Assembly: GCA_964552795.1 (NCBI GenBank)
Contig: CAZKIO010000016.1
Location: 1 to 64,000 of the forward strand
From: JAEUHZ01 sp964552795
Lineage (GTDB): Bacteria > Planctomycetota > UBA1135 > GCA-002686595
Direction of reading: 5' to 3'
DNA length: 64,000 nt
Shown here: positions 62,346 to 64,000 of the stretch, piece after piece
Position numbering within the stretch: the first letter of the stretch is position 1
Layout: the number at the start of each line of letters is the position of its first letter
Position numbers and translations under genes: made by a program
Notes under the pieces: model-generated
What the model was told of the DNA's origin: nothing
Seen by the model: only the letters and a program-made list of their open reading frames with translations
Database searches by the model: none

Positions 62346-63421
62346 GGCTTCACCTCTCCGGTCGTGGCGCTGGTCGCCAGTTCGCGCAGTCTCTGCTCTT
62401 GTCGCGGGCCCACGCGGCTCTCGCTCCACAGCGCGCACGAGCTCTGCTCGGACGTCACCACGAGCAGGGTCCCGAAGTCGCCTTCGAGCGTGGCGCCCTT
62501 CGCCGTGCCCAGGCCCAGCCTGCGCGCCGCGGCGCGGCAACTGCCGACGATCTCGCGCACGCCGCGCGCCGCGCGCTCGGCCGTCGCGCCCTTGGGTCCC
62601 TGGACGAGCGCGGTCGAGCCGCGCACGTAGAAGGCCGCGTTGACCTCGGGCTCGTCGACCATCGACTGCAGCAGCGGCCGCACGTTCCCGGTCGCAGCGC
62701 CCGGCTCGGGCTCGGGCTCGTCGTCCACGAACCGCCCGGTGCGTTCGACGTCCCGCAGGGCGCGCTCGACGGTCTTGGCGTTGTCCGAGAGCACGACCAC
62801 GGTGCGGAAGCGCGCCTCCAGCGCCGCGTCGCCGGGCGTGTACTCCAAGAGACGGGCCAGCGCGCGGCGGACCTCGGACCACGCGCCGATGCGCGAGGCC
62901 AGTTCCAGGCGCAGACGCACGGGCCGCGGATCGCCCGGCAGCGCTTCCTCGACGGACTGCACCAGGTCGAAGGCCAGGCGTCCGTCGTCGCGGCGGCGGT
63001 CGGTGAAGAAGCGCCGCGCGCGCGCCAGGGCGCAATAGTACTGGGCCTCGCCGCTGGGCACGGCCTGGTTCCACTCCGTCGCGACCTCCTCGGCGCGGGC
63101 GAAGCGGCCGGCCTCGATCAGGAGATCGCAGAACTCCTGCCACAGCGCTGGCCGCGGCGAGTCGCGCAGGTCCTGCTGCAGGTCGCGGATGCGGCCCTCC
63201 AGCCGCAGCGACCGCGCGCGCGCGGCGAGTCGCGCGAGTTCCGTGTCTCCCGGGAAGAGACGCAGGCCTTCCGCGGTGACGCGCTCGACCTCGTCGAGGC
63301 GTCCGCGCGAGGCGTGCTCCTGCGCGAGCTCGGCGTAGGCCCGCGGCGTGGGGTCCTCCGAGAGCCGTCGCGAGGCGGCGCGCACGCGGCTCGAGGACAG
63401 GATGCGACTGAGGAAGCTCAT
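62342..63421 (-). CDS. TPR-type protein with a C-terminal roadblock-like domain
   Basis: 359 aa. Helical TPR-like repeats in residues 20-225 (AYAELAQEHASRGRLDEVERVTAEGLRLFP) and a C-terminal roadblock-like fold (EPEVNAAFYVRGSTALVQGPKG; EGDFGTLLVVTSEQSSCALWSE). ATG at 63421 overlaps the upstream stop (ATGA). The third roadblock-type module in the operon; the TPR part may recruit other proteins. Confidence 0.72.
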   Translation of the reverse strand: MSFLSRILSSSRVRAASRRLSEDPTPRAYAELAQEHASRGRLDEVERVTAEGLRLFPGDTELARLAARARSLRLEGRIRDLQQDLRDSPRPALWQEFCDLLIEAGRFARAEEVATEWNQAVPSGEAQYYCALARARRFFTDRRRDDGRLAFDLVQSVEEALPGDPRPVRLRLELASRIGAWSEVRRALARLLEYTPGDAALEARFRTVVVLSDNAKTVERALRDVERTGRFVDDEPEPEPGAATGNVRPLLQSMVDEPEVNAAFYVRGSTALVQGPKGATAERAARGVREIVGSCRAAARRLGLGTAKGATLEGDFGTLLVVTSEQSSCALWSESRVGPRQEQRLRELATSATTGEVKP

Positions 63422-64000
63422 CGGGCCGGATTCCTTTCTTCGGGATGCTCCTCGAGCCAGGCCGCGATCGCCGTCACGTTGGACGCGATCTCGTCTCGCC
63501 TGCTCCATGCGGGTCCGCCCAGTTCGAGCGCCCGGCGCAGATCGTCGAGCGCCGCGCCGAACCGGCCCTGCTTGGCCAGCAGGAGTCCGCGGCTGCCGAG
63601 CGCCTCGGCCTCGTCCCGGGTGCGCGCGGCGGCCTGCTCGACCTCGCGGCGCGCCTGCTCCTGGCTGCGCTCGGTGCTGGCGATGCGGTTCTGCAGGCGC
63701 GAACGCTCGCGCAGCGCGAGGGGCATCCCCAGCCAGGCCTTCTCGCGCGCCACGAGGTCGTCGATCGCATCGACGCGCGCGCGCATCGCGGCGAGGTCGC
63801 CGCTCGAGGCCAGCGGGATCGCCCGGTAGCGCGCCCGCACGCTGTTCTCGCGCCAGACCAGGCCGGCGACTGCAGAGGAGAGCACCACGGCGATCGCGAA
63901 CAGCTTGAGGCGGCGGGCCGCGCGCACGCGGCCGGCCTGCTGCTCCCAGCGCAGGTCGCGGATCATGCGCGCGACGTCCGTGCGCTTGCGATCACGGCCC
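63418..64000 (-). CDS. Membrane protein with helical repeat, 5' end probably off the window
   Basis: The frame is open to the window edge; an ATG at 63966 would give 182 aa, but the residues before it (DRKRTDVARMIRDL) look like the end of a protein-kinase domain, so the true start is probably further upstream. One helix (LKLFAIAVVLSSAVAGLVW), then a coiled-coil/helical periplasmic or cytoplasmic part (LQNRIASTERSQEQARREVEQ) and a TPR-like ending (GRFGAALDDLRRALEL). It may be a Ser/Thr kinase with a TM-TPR tail, common in Planctomycetota. That reading is inference. Confidence 0.6.
   Translation of the reverse strand, partial: GRDRKRTDVARMIRDLRWEQQAGRVRAARRLKLFAIAVVLSSAVAGLVWRENSVRARYRAIPLASSGDLAAMRARVDAIDDLVAREKAWLGMPLALRERSRLQNRIASTERSQEQARREVEQAAARTRDEAEALGSRGLLLAKQGRFGAALDDLRRALELGGPAWSRRDEIASNVTAIAAWLEEHPEERNPAR

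Overview
The window is a very GC-rich stretch of bacterial chromosome. No insertion sequence, prophage, CRISPR array or conjugation gene was found. Gene content points to a Gram-negative-type Planctomycetota bacterium, probably one of the deep-branching lineages. The supporting signs are an ExbB/ExbD locus with squalene-cyclase-like repeat proteins, a DUF1800/DUF1501 pair, an exported FG-GAP propeller with a Cys-bearing tail domain, M28 and S41 exported peptidases, and KdsB (Kdo, hence LPS). AnmK indicates peptidoglycan recycling. The assignment is an inference from gene content; no rRNA is present.

Positions 1-12478 hold the most unusual locus. Two tandem paralogues carry a TonB-like N-terminal membrane helix with a conserved His, fused to an alpha/alpha-toroid of the prenyltransferase/squalene-cyclase type. 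They are followed by two exported TPR proteins, an ExbB/TolQ-type channel and two different ExbD proteins, then a second unit of two unrecognised membrane proteins. I read this as a proton-motive-force-driven envelope machine whose output domain is a toroid instead of the usual TonB C-terminal domain. A membrane pyrophosphatase follows (12728-15136).

Positions 15230-30400 are mixed housekeeping and envelope genes: DedA, EamA transporter, SGNH-like protein, MauE-thioredoxin fusion, methyltransferase, M28 peptidase, an Enzyme I-like PTS protein that has lost catalytic residues, exported nuclease, FG-GAP protein, MoaB, a BtpA-family protein and a large unknown. tRNA-Thr(CGU) lies at 30439-30513. 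Positions 30692-36592 encode an exported HEAT-repeat protein with an embedded receiver-like domain, AnmK, an orphan sigma-54 activator and a double-LysM protein.

Positions 36893-44742 contain a GT-C glycosyltransferase, a lipoprotein, the tightly coupled kdsB-pyrG-DUF1844 set, an RlmI-type methyltransferase and an RNase Z-like hydrolase. Positions 44753-50689 are a minus-strand block: S41 protease, DUF1501, DUF1800, VOC protein and glutaryl-CoA dehydrogenase. Positions 50797-58884 hold an EI24/CysZ-like protein, a two-component system, a GT39 / GT2 / LABN lipid-sugar cassette and metG. Positions 58989-59426 encode HU and a tiny histone-H1-like Lys/Ala protein. Positions 59893-64000 are an operon with a tail-anchored MglA GTPase and three roadblock-type proteins.

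Regulatory layout: many first genes have a TANNNT -10 hexamer only 6-11 bases before the start codon and no Shine-Dalgarno, which suggests leaderless or near-leaderless mRNAs. A few genes have full -35/-10 promoters with longer leaders. Convergent gene ends are separated by long perfect GC hairpins.
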